A stretch of DNA of 64,000 nt, from the NCBI GenBank assembly GCA_965662265.1, contig CBFIGX010000001.1, positions 369,775 to 433,774 on the forward strand, read 5' to 3'. The notes beneath the pieces are model-generated. The model ran no database searches and was not told where the DNA came from. It saw only the letters and a list, made by a program, of their open reading frames with translations. The position numbers and the translations under genes are program-made. Position 1 is the first letter of the stretch. Every line of letters starts with the position of its first letter. Shown piece by piece: positions 34,938 to 44,203 of the stretch. The stretch comes from CBFIGX01 sp965662265 (GTDB taxonomy: Bacteria > Bacteroidota > Bacteroidia > Flavobacteriales > UBA7430).

Positions 34938-36413
34938 ATGATGAAAGCGATGTTTAAATCTCCTTATAAGTTGCGAACACGGATATATGTTTCTATGCTC
35001 GCCCTATTAATAGGCTCATTCTTCTTTATTGGGATATCTACATTTTATAATTTTAAAACGCAAAACACAGAATACCACAATAAACGATTGCAGAGAAAAG
35101 AAGTTGCAACTATAGCATCCATAGACTATTTTTTGAATGAGCAGAAGCAACCACCACAGGGTTCAAAATCTATTTACAACCTATTTCAAACAAAAATTTA
35201 CGAGCTTTCTGATGTACACAATCTAGACTTAAATATATATAACATTTCAGGAGAGTTAATCATTAGCTCAAATAAAGAATTGCATCAAGAAGGGCTCATA
35301 CCTCGAAACATGAGTCCCGAAACCCTAAAAGCCCTCTCTGTTAAGGGAAAACGAATTGACAAGAGGTTAACCAATAAAGGAGAAGATTACCTTAACTCTT
35401 ACCAATACTTAAACGACACCAAAGGCAATCCAATAGCCATAATAAGTATTCCTTATTTCCAGTTAGACGAAACCTATAAAAGAGACCTTAGAGATTACCT
35501 TCTGGCCCTTTCGCCTATTTATATTGTTCTTTTCCTTGTTGCCAGCATCTTGGCTTTTGTTCTTTCGAGACAAATAACAGAACCTTTAAGACGTTTGTCT
35601 GCCATTATGCGCAAAGCTGCTTTAATGAAGCGCTATATGCCTCTAAGATGGAATTCTTCCGATGAGGTAGGCCAGTTGGTACACCAATATAACTTTATGG
35701 TTAAGGAGCTAGAGAAAAGCGCCGATATTTTAGCCCAAACACAAAAAGAGAGCGCCTGGCGAGAAATGGCTAAACAAGTTGCACACGAAATAAAAAACCC
35801 ACTCACGCCAATGAAGCTTAACGTCCAGCTTTTTGAGAGACAACTTAAGGCAGATGACCCAGATTTTGAGGAAAAGTTAAAAACTTTTAGCCATTCAATT
35901 ATTGAACAAATAGATACTTTAGCACATATAGCCTCAGCCTTTTCTGGTTTTGCACAAATGCCCAACAGTAACAAGGAAAAACTTCACATAAACAATCTTG
36001 TAGAACGTGCAGTTAGCTTTTATGATGCAGCCAATATCAACCTTAATTTGAGTCAAGAAGAGTTGTACGTATTCGCAGACAGAGATCAATTTATTAGAGT
36101 TTTAAATAACCTATTAAATAATGCCATAGAGGCTATTCCAGATGAAGTACATTCTCAAATAGAAATAGGCCTATTTAAAAGGGGCAAAGAAATTCACCTT
36201 ACAGTTAAAGACAATGGACTGGGGATACCCGAAGAGTTACAAGAGAAAATTTTTGAGCCTAATTTTACTACCAAAAACAGCGGTATGGGGTTAGGACTCG
36301 CGTTAGTAAAAAGAATTATAGACGATGTAAACGGCGAGATTTATTTTAAGTCAGAACTTAATAAAGGAACGACTTTCTTTATTAAGCTGCCGGCCTACGA
36401 TCAAAAAAGTTAA
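34938..36413 (+). CDS. NtrY-like sensor histidine kinase
   Basis: I prefer the tandem ATG at 34938/34941 (or the ATG at 34950) as start, because the frame upstream begins with a TTG inside the terminator region. This gives about 491 residues. There is a membrane helix (about 15-37), a periplasmic sensor of about 150 residues, a second helix near 190-215, a HAMP domain, then HisKA with the acceptor His in MAKQVAHEIKNPLTPMKLNV. The ATPase domain has NNLLNNAIEAIP, VKDNGLGIPEELQ and SGMGLGLALVKRI. No response-regulator gene is adjacent, so the partner must lie elsewhere. It precedes the enoyl-CoA hydratase gene by 22 bases. Confidence 0.88.
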   Translation: MMKAMFKSPYKLRTRIYVSMLALLIGSFFFIGISTFYNFKTQNTEYHNKRLQRKEVATIASIDYFLNEQKQPPQGSKSIYNLFQTKIYELSDVHNLDLNIYNISGELIISSNKELHQEGLIPRNMSPETLKALSVKGKRIDKRLTNKGEDYLNSYQYLNDTKGNPIAIISIPYFQLDETYKRDLRDYLLALSPIYIVLFLVASILAFVLSRQITEPLRRLSAIMRKAALMKRYMPLRWNSSDEVGQLVHQYNFMVKELEKSADILAQTQKESAWREMAKQVAHEIKNPLTPMKLNVQLFERQLKADDPDFEEKLKTFSHSIIEQIDTLAHIASAFSGFAQMPNSNKEKLHINNLVERAVSFYDAANINLNLSQEELYVFADRDQFIRVLNNLLNNAIEAIPDEVHSQIEIGLFKRGKEIHLTVKDNGLGIPEELQEKIFEPNFTTKNSGMGLGLALVKRIIDDVNGEIYFKSELNKGTTFFIKLPAYDQKS

Positions 36414-36435
36414 TTTTGCTTTTAAATATAGAACA

Positions 36436-37209
36436 ATGAGTTACCAGAATGTTTTAGTAAGTAATGACGGGCAGATGCAAATCATCACCATCAACAGGCC
36501 TACAAAGTTAAATGCATTAAACAAAGAAACCATCTCTGAACTGAGTAAGGCCTTGGAGCAGGCGGAGGCAGACAATTCTGTACGGGTGATTATTATAACA
36601 GGATCTGGAGAAAAGGCCTTTGTCGCTGGTGCAGACATTTCGGAATTTGCACATTTTTCTGCGGAACAAGGAAAAGCATTAAGTCAACATGGTCACGAAG
36701 CCCTTTTTAATAAAATAGATGGTATGGAAACGCCAGTGATAGCTGCCGTAAATGGCTTTGCTTTGGGAGGAGGATTAGAGCTAGCTATGGCTTCTCATAT
36801 CCGTATTTTTTCAGAGAATGCTAAAGTTGGACTACCAGAAACTTCTTTAGGAGTGATACCTGGCTATGGAGGCACACAGCGCTTAGCACAAATTGCAGGA
36901 AAAGGAAGGGCCATGCAAATGATTTTAACAGCAGAAATGATAAATGCTGAGCAAGCATTAGCATACGGAATTGCTAATAAAGTCGTTCCATTAGAATCAC
37001 TTATGACAGAAGCAAAAAAAATAGCCTCTAAAATTATCAATAACTCCCCAATGGCTGTCGCCTCGGCAATAAAGTGCGTTAATGCGAATTATACAGCAGG
37101 TGTTGATGGGCTTTCATTTGAGATGAAAGCTTTTGGCGATTGCTTTGGTACAAAAGATTTTGTAGAAGGAACAACAGCTTTTTTAGAAAAGCGAAAAGCC
37201 AGATTCTAA
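36436..37209 (+). CDS. Enoyl-CoA hydratase/isomerase (crotonase) family
   Basis: The 257-residue cytoplasmic protein is a crotonase: the oxyanion-hole segments are AFVAGADISEF and NGFALGGGLELAMA, and the catalytic glutamates are in the second segment and in GLPETSLGVIPGYGGTQRL. Both expected Glu residues are present, fitting hydration of trans-2-enoyl-CoA to 3-hydroxyacyl-CoA in beta-oxidation or a related pathway. The exact substrate cannot be told from sequence. The flippase-like gene starts 20 bases downstream. Confidence 0.9.
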   Translation: MSYQNVLVSNDGQMQIITINRPTKLNALNKETISELSKALEQAEADNSVRVIIITGSGEKAFVAGADISEFAHFSAEQGKALSQHGHEALFNKIDGMETPVIAAVNGFALGGGLELAMASHIRIFSENAKVGLPETSLGVIPGYGGTQRLAQIAGKGRAMQMILTAEMINAEQALAYGIANKVVPLESLMTEAKKIASKIINNSPMAVASAIKCVNANYTAGVDGLSFEMKAFGDCFGTKDFVEGTTAFLEKRKARF

Positions 37210-37228
37210 AAATCAAAAAAGAAGTTAT

Positions 37229-38692
37229 TTGAGCGGAATAAAAAAATTAATCGAGCAAACAGCAATTTACGGCTTAAGCAGTATAGTAGGTCGTTTGCTT
37301 AATTTTTTGTTGGTACCTTTATATACGGGTATCTTTAACCCAGAACAATACGGCACCTTGTCCTTACTGATGACACTGGTTGCCTTTAGCATGGTTGTTT
37401 TAACCTATGGTTTTGAAACTGCATTCTTTCGTTTTGTTTCGAAAGAAGAAAATAAAAGCAATGTTTTCTCCACTGGAATGATTTCATTGTTCGTAAGCAC
37501 ATGCTTGTTTCTTTTTTTAGTGTATTCTAACCTAGAAGCCATTGCGAATATTTTAACTATTCAAAAACAGGCCGTATTTGTAAAGTATTTAGCTTGGGTT
37601 CTTGCTTTAGATGTTATGGCAACCCTTCCTTTTGCTTATTTGCGACACCTTGACAAAGCGTGGAAATTTGCTGGAATTCGATTGGCTAATATTAGTGTCA
37701 ATATTGGATTAAACCTCTTCTTTTATCTTGTTTGTCCTTGGCTATTAGCTCAAGATATTGCTACAGAATACATATCGTTAATCTACAGACCCAACTTTGG
37801 CATTGGTTATATTTTTATTTCCTACTTAATATCTAGCGCAATAACACTATGTTTATTGCTTCCGACTATTTTCAGAACTGCCCTTATCTTTGATTATACC
37901 ATCTGGAAAAGAATGCTGAGCTATGGATTTCCTTTATTGGTCGGAGGTCTTGCTTATGTTACCAATGAGATGGCGGACAAGCTCTTACTGGAACTCCTCT
38001 TACCATCTAACATCTCTAAATCCGAGATTGGCATTTACTCAGCATGTTACAAAATCGCCATTTTTATGACGCTCTTTATTCAAGCGTTTAGATATGGCGC
38101 TGAGCCCTACTTTTTTAATAAATCAAAAGATGAAGACGCTCAAAATCATTATGCCCGAATAATGGGGTATTTTATTGCATTTACAGGCTTCATATTTTTG
38201 TCGGTTAATTTATTTATTGACATCATAAAGCACTTTTTAAGAGACGAATCTTACCACCAGGGGCTAGAAGTTGTTCCGATATTGCTTTTTGCCAATTTAC
38301 TTTTGGGGATTTATTTTAATCTATCTGTATGGTATAAGGTAAGTGGAAACACAAGGTTTGGTGCCTATATCTCTCTTATAGGGGCCTTAGTAACGATAAC
38401 CTTAAATTTAGTATTAATACCAACATTTTCTTATGTTGGCTCCGCTTGGGCTACTTTGGCTTGTTACACCATTATGTGTCTGATTTCTTACACCTATAGT
38501 AGAAAGTATTATCCCATACCCTACGCGTGGAAAGAAATTTTTTACTACTTAGTAACTGCCATAGGCCTTTACTTATTGTGGGAATTGAAACATGACGATT
38601 ACTTTATTTTAAGCGGCCTGTATTGTATTATCTATATCTTTGTGGTTTTGGCATTAGAAAAGCGAAAAAAAAGACGTATTTTCAATCATTAA
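37229..38692 (+). CDS. Polysaccharide flippase-like membrane protein (MOP superfamily)
   Basis: The 487-residue protein starts at a TTG (MSGIKKLIEQTAIYGLSSIV) and has 12-14 membrane helices. The N-terminal region with GRLLNFLLVPLYTGIFNPEQYGTL is typical of Wzx/PST-type oligosaccharide flippases. It is distinct from the shorter one in the capsule operon. A conserved Flavobacteriia gene order places it before dut and a sugar nucleotidyltransferase, so it may be a housekeeping lipid-linked sugar transporter. The substrate is unknown. No ATG alternative exists near the N-terminus, which supports the TTG. Confidence 0.85.
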   Translation: MSGIKKLIEQTAIYGLSSIVGRLLNFLLVPLYTGIFNPEQYGTLSLLMTLVAFSMVVLTYGFETAFFRFVSKEENKSNVFSTGMISLFVSTCLFLFLVYSNLEAIANILTIQKQAVFVKYLAWVLALDVMATLPFAYLRHLDKAWKFAGIRLANISVNIGLNLFFYLVCPWLLAQDIATEYISLIYRPNFGIGYIFISYLISSAITLCLLLPTIFRTALIFDYTIWKRMLSYGFPLLVGGLAYVTNEMADKLLLELLLPSNISKSEIGIYSACYKIAIFMTLFIQAFRYGAEPYFFNKSKDEDAQNHYARIMGYFIAFTGFIFLSVNLFIDIIKHFLRDESYHQGLEVVPILLFANLLLGIYFNLSVWYKVSGNTRFGAYISLIGALVTITLNLVLIPTFSYVGSAWATLACYTIMCLISYTYSRKYYPIPYAWKEIFYYLVTAIGLYLLWELKHDDYFILSGLYCIIYIFVVLALEKRKKRRIFNH

Positions 38693-38706
38693 ATTCAGCA
38701 CATCAC

Positions 38707-39141
38707 ATGCAAATAGAAATCATAAATAAATCCAAACACCCCCTTCCAAAGTATGAAACAGGATTATCCGCGGGGATGGATTTATATGCCAATTTAGAAC
38801 AGCCAATAACCCTAAAGCCCATGGCGCGGGCACTTGTTAAAACAGGGCTATTTATAGCTCTGCCCGACAACTACGAAGCTCAAATAAGGCCAAGAAGTGG
38901 CTTGGCATACAAGAAAGGCATTACGGTATTGAATAGCCCAGGAACTATTGATGCAGATTATAGAGGAGAAATAGGTGTGATTTTAATAAATATGTCTAAA
39001 GAAGAGTTTAGAATAAATGACGGTGAGCGCATAGCACAAATGGTTATCGCACCGTATACAAAAGCGGCGTGGAAAACTGTTGATGCACTTTCTGAAACCC
39101 AAAGAGGCTCAGGAGGTTTTGGCAGTACAGGTAAAAATTAA
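38707..39141 (+). CDS. dut: dUTP diphosphatase
   Basis: dUTPase hydrolyses dUTP to dUMP and pyrophosphate, keeping uracil out of DNA. The start is the ATG at 38707 (MQIEIINKSKHPLPKYET), giving 144 residues, the normal trimeric dUTPase length. An upstream in-frame TTG (38623) would lie inside the flippase gene. The five motifs are visible: AGMDLYA, RPRSGLAYKKGI, GTIDADYRGEIGVIL, RIAQMVIAPY and RGSGGFGSTG. The gene starts 14 bases after the flippase stop. Confidence 0.95.
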   Translation: MQIEIINKSKHPLPKYETGLSAGMDLYANLEQPITLKPMARALVKTGLFIALPDNYEAQIRPRSGLAYKKGITVLNSPGTIDADYRGEIGVILINMSKEEFRINDGERIAQMVIAPYTKAAWKTVDALSETQRGSGGFGSTGKN

Positions 39142-39152
39142 AATAAATACAA

Positions 39153-40151
39153 ATGAAAATTATAGTTCCTATGGCGGGAAGAGGTTCCCGATTGCGACCG
39201 CACACATTGACCGTCCCAAAACCATTAGTGCCTATTGCAGGAAAATCAATTGTACAAAGGTTAGTTGAAGATATTACATCAGTATGTGGGCAAAAAGTTG
39301 ATGAAATTGCATTTGTTATTGGAGACTTTGGCGCTGAGGTAGAAAGAGACTTGGTCTCAATTGCCAAGGGTCTTGGCGCAAAGGGATCTATTTACCACCA
39401 AACCGAAGCCCTAGGAACCGGACACGCAATTTTATGCGCTAAAGCATCTCTACAAGGGCCAGTAGTTGTAGCCTTTGCCGACACGCTGTTTAGGGCAGAC
39501 TTCACTTTAGACCCTAACAAAGACGGCATTATTTGGGTGCAAAAAGTACAAGACCCTAAAGCATATGGCGTCATTAAAATAAATGAAAACAATATTATTA
39601 CAGACTTTGTTGAAAAGCCTCAAACATTTGTTTCAGACCTCGCTATAATAGGAATTTACTTCTTTAAAGATGGCCACAGACTCCAACAAGAGCTTCAATA
39701 TTTAATTGATAATGACATTACTGAAAAGGGAGAATACCAACTTACCAATGCTCTGGAGAACATGAAACAAAAAGGCGCCAACTTTTATCCTGGTAAAGTT
39801 GAAGAGTGGCTGGATTGTGGCAATCCCTCAGCGGCCATACAAGCAAATAAACGAGTTCTAGAATACGCACCAAATAAACATCCGCGCACAGGCATAGTTG
39901 TTGATAATTCAACAATTATTGAACCTTGCTTTATTGGAGATCATGTGCAGTTGCATAATTCGACAATAGGACCACACGTATCTATTGGGTCTAATACAAC
40001 TGTCCAGAATAGCCAAATAAAGAATACCATTATTCAAAGTAATACTCATATTGAAAATGCCGACTTAGAAGACTCGATGATAGGCAACCATGTATCTTAC
40101 ACGGGAGGCACAAAAAAAGTAAGCATAGGAGACTACACAACAATAGGATGA
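39153..40151 (+). CDS. Sugar-phosphate nucleotidyltransferase with left-handed beta-helix tail
   Basis: The 332-residue protein transfers a nucleotide to a sugar-1-phosphate. The N-terminal domain begins MKIIVPMAGRGSRLRPHTLT and continues VPKPLVPIAGKSIV, the nucleotide-binding signature of the RmlA/GlmU-like family. A C-terminal hexapeptide-repeat region (about 245-332) has segments such as IGPHVSIGSNTTVQNSQI and IGNHVSYTGG. Glucose-1-phosphate thymidylyltransferase or mannose-1-phosphate guanylyltransferase are the closest choices; the sequence does not settle which. Its stop overlaps the start of the TPR gene by four bases. Confidence 0.85.
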   Translation: MKIIVPMAGRGSRLRPHTLTVPKPLVPIAGKSIVQRLVEDITSVCGQKVDEIAFVIGDFGAEVERDLVSIAKGLGAKGSIYHQTEALGTGHAILCAKASLQGPVVVAFADTLFRADFTLDPNKDGIIWVQKVQDPKAYGVIKINENNIITDFVEKPQTFVSDLAIIGIYFFKDGHRLQQELQYLIDNDITEKGEYQLTNALENMKQKGANFYPGKVEEWLDCGNPSAAIQANKRVLEYAPNKHPRTGIVVDNSTIIEPCFIGDHVQLHNSTIGPHVSIGSNTTVQNSQIKNTIIQSNTHIENADLEDSMIGNHVSYTGGTKKVSIGDYTTIG

Positions 40152-41893
40152 AAGAGCAAGTAGGAATATTATTACTCTTATGGGTGCTGCTAGGTTCGTG
40201 TAGTGTGCCTAAAGAAATAGCAACCAAAAGTGCTACACAGCTAAACACATTTACCGATGGAGAAATAAGCTACAAACAACAGTTTAGGTTTAAATATTTA
40301 TTTTTAGAAGCACAACGATTAAAATCCGTAGAAGATTTCTCAAAAGCATCAGAAGCACTCGAACAGTGTTTGGCTATAGATCCGCAGAATGAAGCTGCAC
40401 ACTATGAAATAGCACAACTTTATTTAAAACTAAAACGCAATTCTGAGGCGGTTTTTCACGCCAGTAAAGCCCTCGAACTTAATAATACCAACATCTGGTA
40501 TTATACCTTATTAGCAACCTTGTATAGCGAGATTAATGATTACGAAGGAGAGCTAAGAGTATATGAAGGAATGGTAAAGCTAGAGCCAAATAACATAGAA
40601 TATCAGTATTTTTTAGCAATGGCTTATTCTAGGCTTGGAAACTACAAAAAAGCTTTGAGCGTATACAACAAGCTAGAACAGCAGATCGGAATCAATGAAG
40701 ACCTCACCATAAAAAAAGAACATTTATTTATACAGATGGGCGATGTAGATCTGGCTGCAAAAGAGCTTAAAAACCTCATCGAATTTAAACCAAATGAATA
40801 TAGGTATAAAGGTATGTTGGCAGAGCTTTATCAAGCCAATAACCGTATGAATGATGCCATTGAAATCTACAAAGACATTCTCAAAACACATCCCTCTGAG
40901 CCCAGGTCTAACATGGCATTGGCAGAATACTATAGAGTAAACAACGATTTTGATTCGGCACTAATATATTTGAATGTTTGCTTCGAAGAAGAGATTCTAG
41001 ACCCAGACATAAAATTTCAAATCTTAATAAAGTATTTTGAACTAGCAATGCAAAATTCAAGCTATGAAGAGCATCTTATATCTTTAGCAGACAAAGCAAT
41101 TAAGACACATCCTAAACAACCAACCTTCTACTCTATTAAAGGCGATTTATATTTTCAGAAAAATGAAGCCTCAAAGGCATTTAGTTACTATGGTAAATCC
41201 ATAGACCTAGGAGTCACGGAGTTTACCATCTGGAGTAGATACTTAATCTTAGGGCTTGAAACACAAGACTATGCAAGCGTTATTACAAGAGGAGAGAAAG
41301 CTATAGAATTGCACCCTATCCAGCCAACAACGTATTTGTTTACAGGACTTGCATATATGTTTACAAAGCAGTACGAAAGAACTGTTTCTATGCTTACTAA
41401 AGGCATCAATTATGTAGTTAATAACCGAACTCTTAAGGCCGAATTTTATAATTACCTTGCAGCTTCAGAACACGAGCTAAATAATCATAAAGCATCTGAC
41501 GAATATTACGAAAAATCGTTAGCGTTAATTCCAGACAACCCCTTGGTCTTGAACAATTACAGTTATTATTTGTCCTTAAGATCTAAGAATCTTGACAAAG
41601 CACAAGCCATGGCTCTTAAGGCTTTAGACCTTAACCCAAACGAGGCCACCTACCAAGATACATATGGCTGGGTTTTATATAAGCTTGGGCAATATAAAGA
41701 GGCTTTAGAGTGGATAAAAAAAGCGGTAGAAGGTACAGACCGCCCAAGCGCAGAAGTCTTAGAGCATTATGGCGACGTATTGTATAAGCTTAATCAGACG
41801 AAAGAAGCAAAGGATTATTGGAATAGAGCTCTAGAAATAGAGAAGTCTGAACGCTTACAAAAAAAGGTAACAGAGGGATTGTTAGATGAGTAG
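40148..41893 (+). CDS. TPR-repeat lipoprotein
   Basis: The 581-residue protein has a lipoprotein signal ending LLLLWVLLGSCS, and then consists of tetratricopeptide repeats from about residue 45 to the end (for example AHYEIAQLYLKLKRNSEAVF and NPNEATYQDTYGWVLYKLGQ). Such repeats mediate protein-protein contacts in the envelope. It overlaps the nucleotidyltransferase by four bases and the DUF4292-like lipoprotein by eight, so the three are co-translated. This gene next to a DUF4292 and an EnvC-like gene is a recurring Bacteroidota arrangement, which suggests a shared outer-membrane or cell-wall task. The precise role is unknown. Confidence 0.85.
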   Translation: MKEQVGILLLLWVLLGSCSVPKEIATKSATQLNTFTDGEISYKQQFRFKYLFLEAQRLKSVEDFSKASEALEQCLAIDPQNEAAHYEIAQLYLKLKRNSEAVFHASKALELNNTNIWYYTLLATLYSEINDYEGELRVYEGMVKLEPNNIEYQYFLAMAYSRLGNYKKALSVYNKLEQQIGINEDLTIKKEHLFIQMGDVDLAAKELKNLIEFKPNEYRYKGMLAELYQANNRMNDAIEIYKDILKTHPSEPRSNMALAEYYRVNNDFDSALIYLNVCFEEEILDPDIKFQILIKYFELAMQNSSYEEHLISLADKAIKTHPKQPTFYSIKGDLYFQKNEASKAFSYYGKSIDLGVTEFTIWSRYLILGLETQDYASVITRGEKAIELHPIQPTTYLFTGLAYMFTKQYERTVSMLTKGINYVVNNRTLKAEFYNYLAASEHELNNHKASDEYYEKSLALIPDNPLVLNNYSYYLSLRSKNLDKAQAMALKALDLNPNEATYQDTYGWVLYKLGQYKEALEWIKKAVEGTDRPSAEVLEHYGDVLYKLNQTKEAKDYWNRALEIEKSERLQKKVTEGLLDE

Positions 41894-42683
41894 AATTTGC
41901 CTTCTTATAACTCTAGTCATGGTCTTTGCGAGCTGTCGGACTTCAAAGGTTAGCCAAGCAAACTACAAGAGAGCTCCTAAACCGCAACATCTTATAAAAG
42001 AAATTGTTGCCTCTGAGTTTAACTACGACTGGTTAAGTGCAAAAATATCTGGAAAATATAAAGATGACGGTCAAAGCTTTTCTTTTAAAGGAAATATTAA
42101 AGCTCGAAAAGATAGCATTATATGGATGTCTATTAGTCCGGGTTTGGGTTTAGAGCTTGGGCGGGTGTTATTAAAAACCGACAGCATCCATTTTTTAAAT
42201 AGATTTGAGAAAGTGTATTATAAAGTTAGCTATTCCGATCTCAGCAAAACTTTTGATAGCGCATTATCATTTCAAGCTATACAAGCCATCCTGTTTGGAA
42301 ACGCATTACCTTTTTTAGATCAAAAGTATTACACTAGAGTGATGGATCAATTTTTTTTACTCTCAAGTGCCCAAGAAAAGCAAGTTAAAAAATGGGCAAA
42401 AAGTCGTAGAAAGCCGAATATAGAGGTTCACACAATCTTACTAGAACCAAGTAATACAAAGATACATCAACAGCAAATAAAAAATTATTTTTCGGATCGT
42501 AGGCTAGATGTTAATTATGACGATTTTGAAATCCATAACAGCCAATATTTTGCTGAATCTATGCAAATCAATTTATTAGCTAGTAAACAAATGAACTTAA
42601 GGCTCTCCTACTCAAAAGTTCAAATAAATAAGCCACAAAAAGTATCATTTAAAGTACCGGCCTCTTATGAAGTACCTCAGTAA
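41886..42683 (+). CDS. DUF4292-type lipoprotein
   Basis: A 265-residue protein with a lipoprotein signal (MSRICLLITLVMVFASCRTS). The segments SAKISGKYKDDGQSFSFKGN and DSIIWMSISPGLGLELGRVL recall the start of LolB-like beta-sandwich lipoproteins and match the DUF4292 family of the Bacteroidota. A role in carrying lipoproteins or lipids to the outer membrane is possible but unproven. It overlaps the TPR gene before it and the EnvC-like gene after it (17 bases), indicating tight co-expression. Confidence 0.8.
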   Translation: MSRICLLITLVMVFASCRTSKVSQANYKRAPKPQHLIKEIVASEFNYDWLSAKISGKYKDDGQSFSFKGNIKARKDSIIWMSISPGLGLELGRVLLKTDSIHFLNRFEKVYYKVSYSDLSKTFDSALSFQAIQAILFGNALPFLDQKYYTRVMDQFFLLSSAQEKQVKKWAKSRRKPNIEVHTILLEPSNTKIHQQQIKNYFSDRRLDVNYDDFEIHNSQYFAESMQINLLASKQMNLRLSYSKVQINKPQKVSFKVPASYEVPQ

Positions 42684-43860
42684 GTTAGCTTTTATATATA
42701 TCTTATCTACAAGTTTATTTGCTCAGGATAGGAATGACCTTCAGCAACGCAAAAAAAAACTAGTAGAAGAAATTAACTTTAGCAATACTGTACTAAAGCA
42801 AACACAAAAAGATAAGAACCTCTCTTACAGTCAACTCAAGGCTCTCGAGCAAAAAATAGCAATACGGAATCAGCTCATTAGAGTGATTCAATCAGAAATA
42901 GGTGCTTTAAATGAAGAAATCGTCTTATCGCAGAACGCTAGCACAAAGCTAATAGAGCAGATAGATACCTTAAAAATCGAATACGCAGAACTCATTGTAC
43001 GAGCATACAAGTCAGGGATGCACTTTAATAGGATCCTGTTCCTTTTTTCTTCTAAAAATTTTAATCAAGCATATAAACGCATCACTTATATTAGTCAAAT
43101 AGCACGCTACAGAGAACAACAAGCGCAACAAATTAAGGATAGGCAAGATCGCCTCGAAAAGGTAATTTTAGTTTTAGAAAAACAAAAAGAGATTAAGGAA
43201 AATTTGGTCCAAAACAAGCGTGCCGAGAATAATTTACTCAGTCAAGAACAAAACCAAAAGTCGTTGAGCTTAGCGGCACTATCACAAAAAGAAAAAGAGC
43301 TAAAGCAGGCATTGGAAGATAAAAACAAACAGCGTAAAAAAATACAAAAAGAAATAGAGCGAATCATCGCTGAAGAGCTAAGAAAAGCTACAGAAACTAG
43401 CAGCACAAAGTCATATGCCTCAACACCAGAAGCCATTGCGCTTTCAAATACCTTTACTGCTAATAAAGGAAAGTTGCCATGGCCCGTATTAAAAGGCTTG
43501 GTCATTTCCAATTATGGCAAACAAAAACATCCAGTATTGTCTGGTATTTATATAGAAAATAACGGGATTGAAATAGCTACAGAATCCCACAGTTCCTGTA
43601 GGGCTGTCTTTGAAGGAAAGGTTAGCTCTGTACTTACGCTACCTAATGGCACCAAAGCAGTTATGATACGACACGGCGCTTATATAACCGTTTACTCTAA
43701 TTTGAGTGAAGTATTCGTAGAAAAAGAAGAAAGCATAGACACCAAACAGGAGGTAGGGATAATTTATACTTCTAAACAAGAAAAGAGCACAGTAGTCGAT
43801 TTCCAGTTGTGGAAAGGTTCAGAAAAGCTAAACCCTCAATCGTGGTTAATGCGAAAGTAA
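42667..43860 (+). CDS. EnvC/NlpD-like protein with coiled coil and degenerate M23 domain
   Basis: The 397-residue protein has a signal peptide (MKYLSKLAFIYILSTSLFAQ), two long coiled-coil regions (about 22-100 and 160-240, with runs such as KEKELKQALEDKNKQRKK), and a C-terminal LytM/M23 domain (about 270-397). In the M23 domain the expected HxxxD is replaced by the segment GIEIATESHSSCRAV, and the HxH is replaced by VVDFQLWKG, so the zinc ligands appear to be missing. This fits EnvC-like activators, which stimulate amidases during cell separation without cutting peptidoglycan themselves. It overlaps the DUF4292-like gene. Confidence 0.88.
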   Translation: MKYLSKLAFIYILSTSLFAQDRNDLQQRKKKLVEEINFSNTVLKQTQKDKNLSYSQLKALEQKIAIRNQLIRVIQSEIGALNEEIVLSQNASTKLIEQIDTLKIEYAELIVRAYKSGMHFNRILFLFSSKNFNQAYKRITYISQIARYREQQAQQIKDRQDRLEKVILVLEKQKEIKENLVQNKRAENNLLSQEQNQKSLSLAALSQKEKELKQALEDKNKQRKKIQKEIERIIAEELRKATETSSTKSYASTPEAIALSNTFTANKGKLPWPVLKGLVISNYGKQKHPVLSGIYIENNGIEIATESHSSCRAVFEGKVSSVLTLPNGTKAVMIRHGAYITVYSNLSEVFVEKEESIDTKQEVGIIYTSKQEKSTVVDFQLWKGSEKLNPQSWLMRK

Positions 43861-43988
43861 CAAGCAGGTAAACATCATTATTAGCACTGATTTCAGAACG
43901 GATTTTGTAATATTCAAGCTTCCTTCCGAAAATTAAACATACAATCCGTACATTTGTGAGGAGAGTCTTAACATAACATAAAAACAAG

Positions 43989-44183
43989 ATGATGACTATA
44001 TTATCTATCTTTTTTGCATTTATTCCTGGCGGCTACGAATGGGTACTTATCCTTCTAGCTGTTTTATTGCTATTTGGCGGAAAGAAAATTCCTGAACTAA
44101 TGCGCGGTTTAGGTAGCGGAATAAAAGAGTTTAAAGATGCATCAAAAGAGCAGACACCCAAAAGCGACAAAAAAGAAGACTAA
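43989..44183 (+). CDS. tatA: Twin-arginine translocase subunit TatA
   Basis: The 64-residue protein has one N-terminal membrane helix (about 15-32, WVLILLAVLLLFGGKKIP) with the conserved FGGKKIPELMRGLGSGIKEF hinge and amphipathic helix, and a polar lysine-rich tail. TatA oligomers form the pore that moves folded proteins across the inner membrane. tatC is not in the window. It begins 128 bases after the EnvC-like gene and precedes gatA by 20 bases. Confidence 0.95.
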   Translation: MMTILSIFFAFIPGGYEWVLILLAVLLLFGGKKIPELMRGLGSGIKEFKDASKEQTPKSDKKED

Positions 44184-44203
44184 AACCTTTTATTTAAAAG
44201 ACG

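Noticed and set aside
43500..43860. EnvC-like M23 domain without zinc ligands as a dead gene
   Set aside because: Catalytically inactive LytM domains are the rule in EnvC/NlpD-type amidase activators, and the frame is intact with conserved neighbours.
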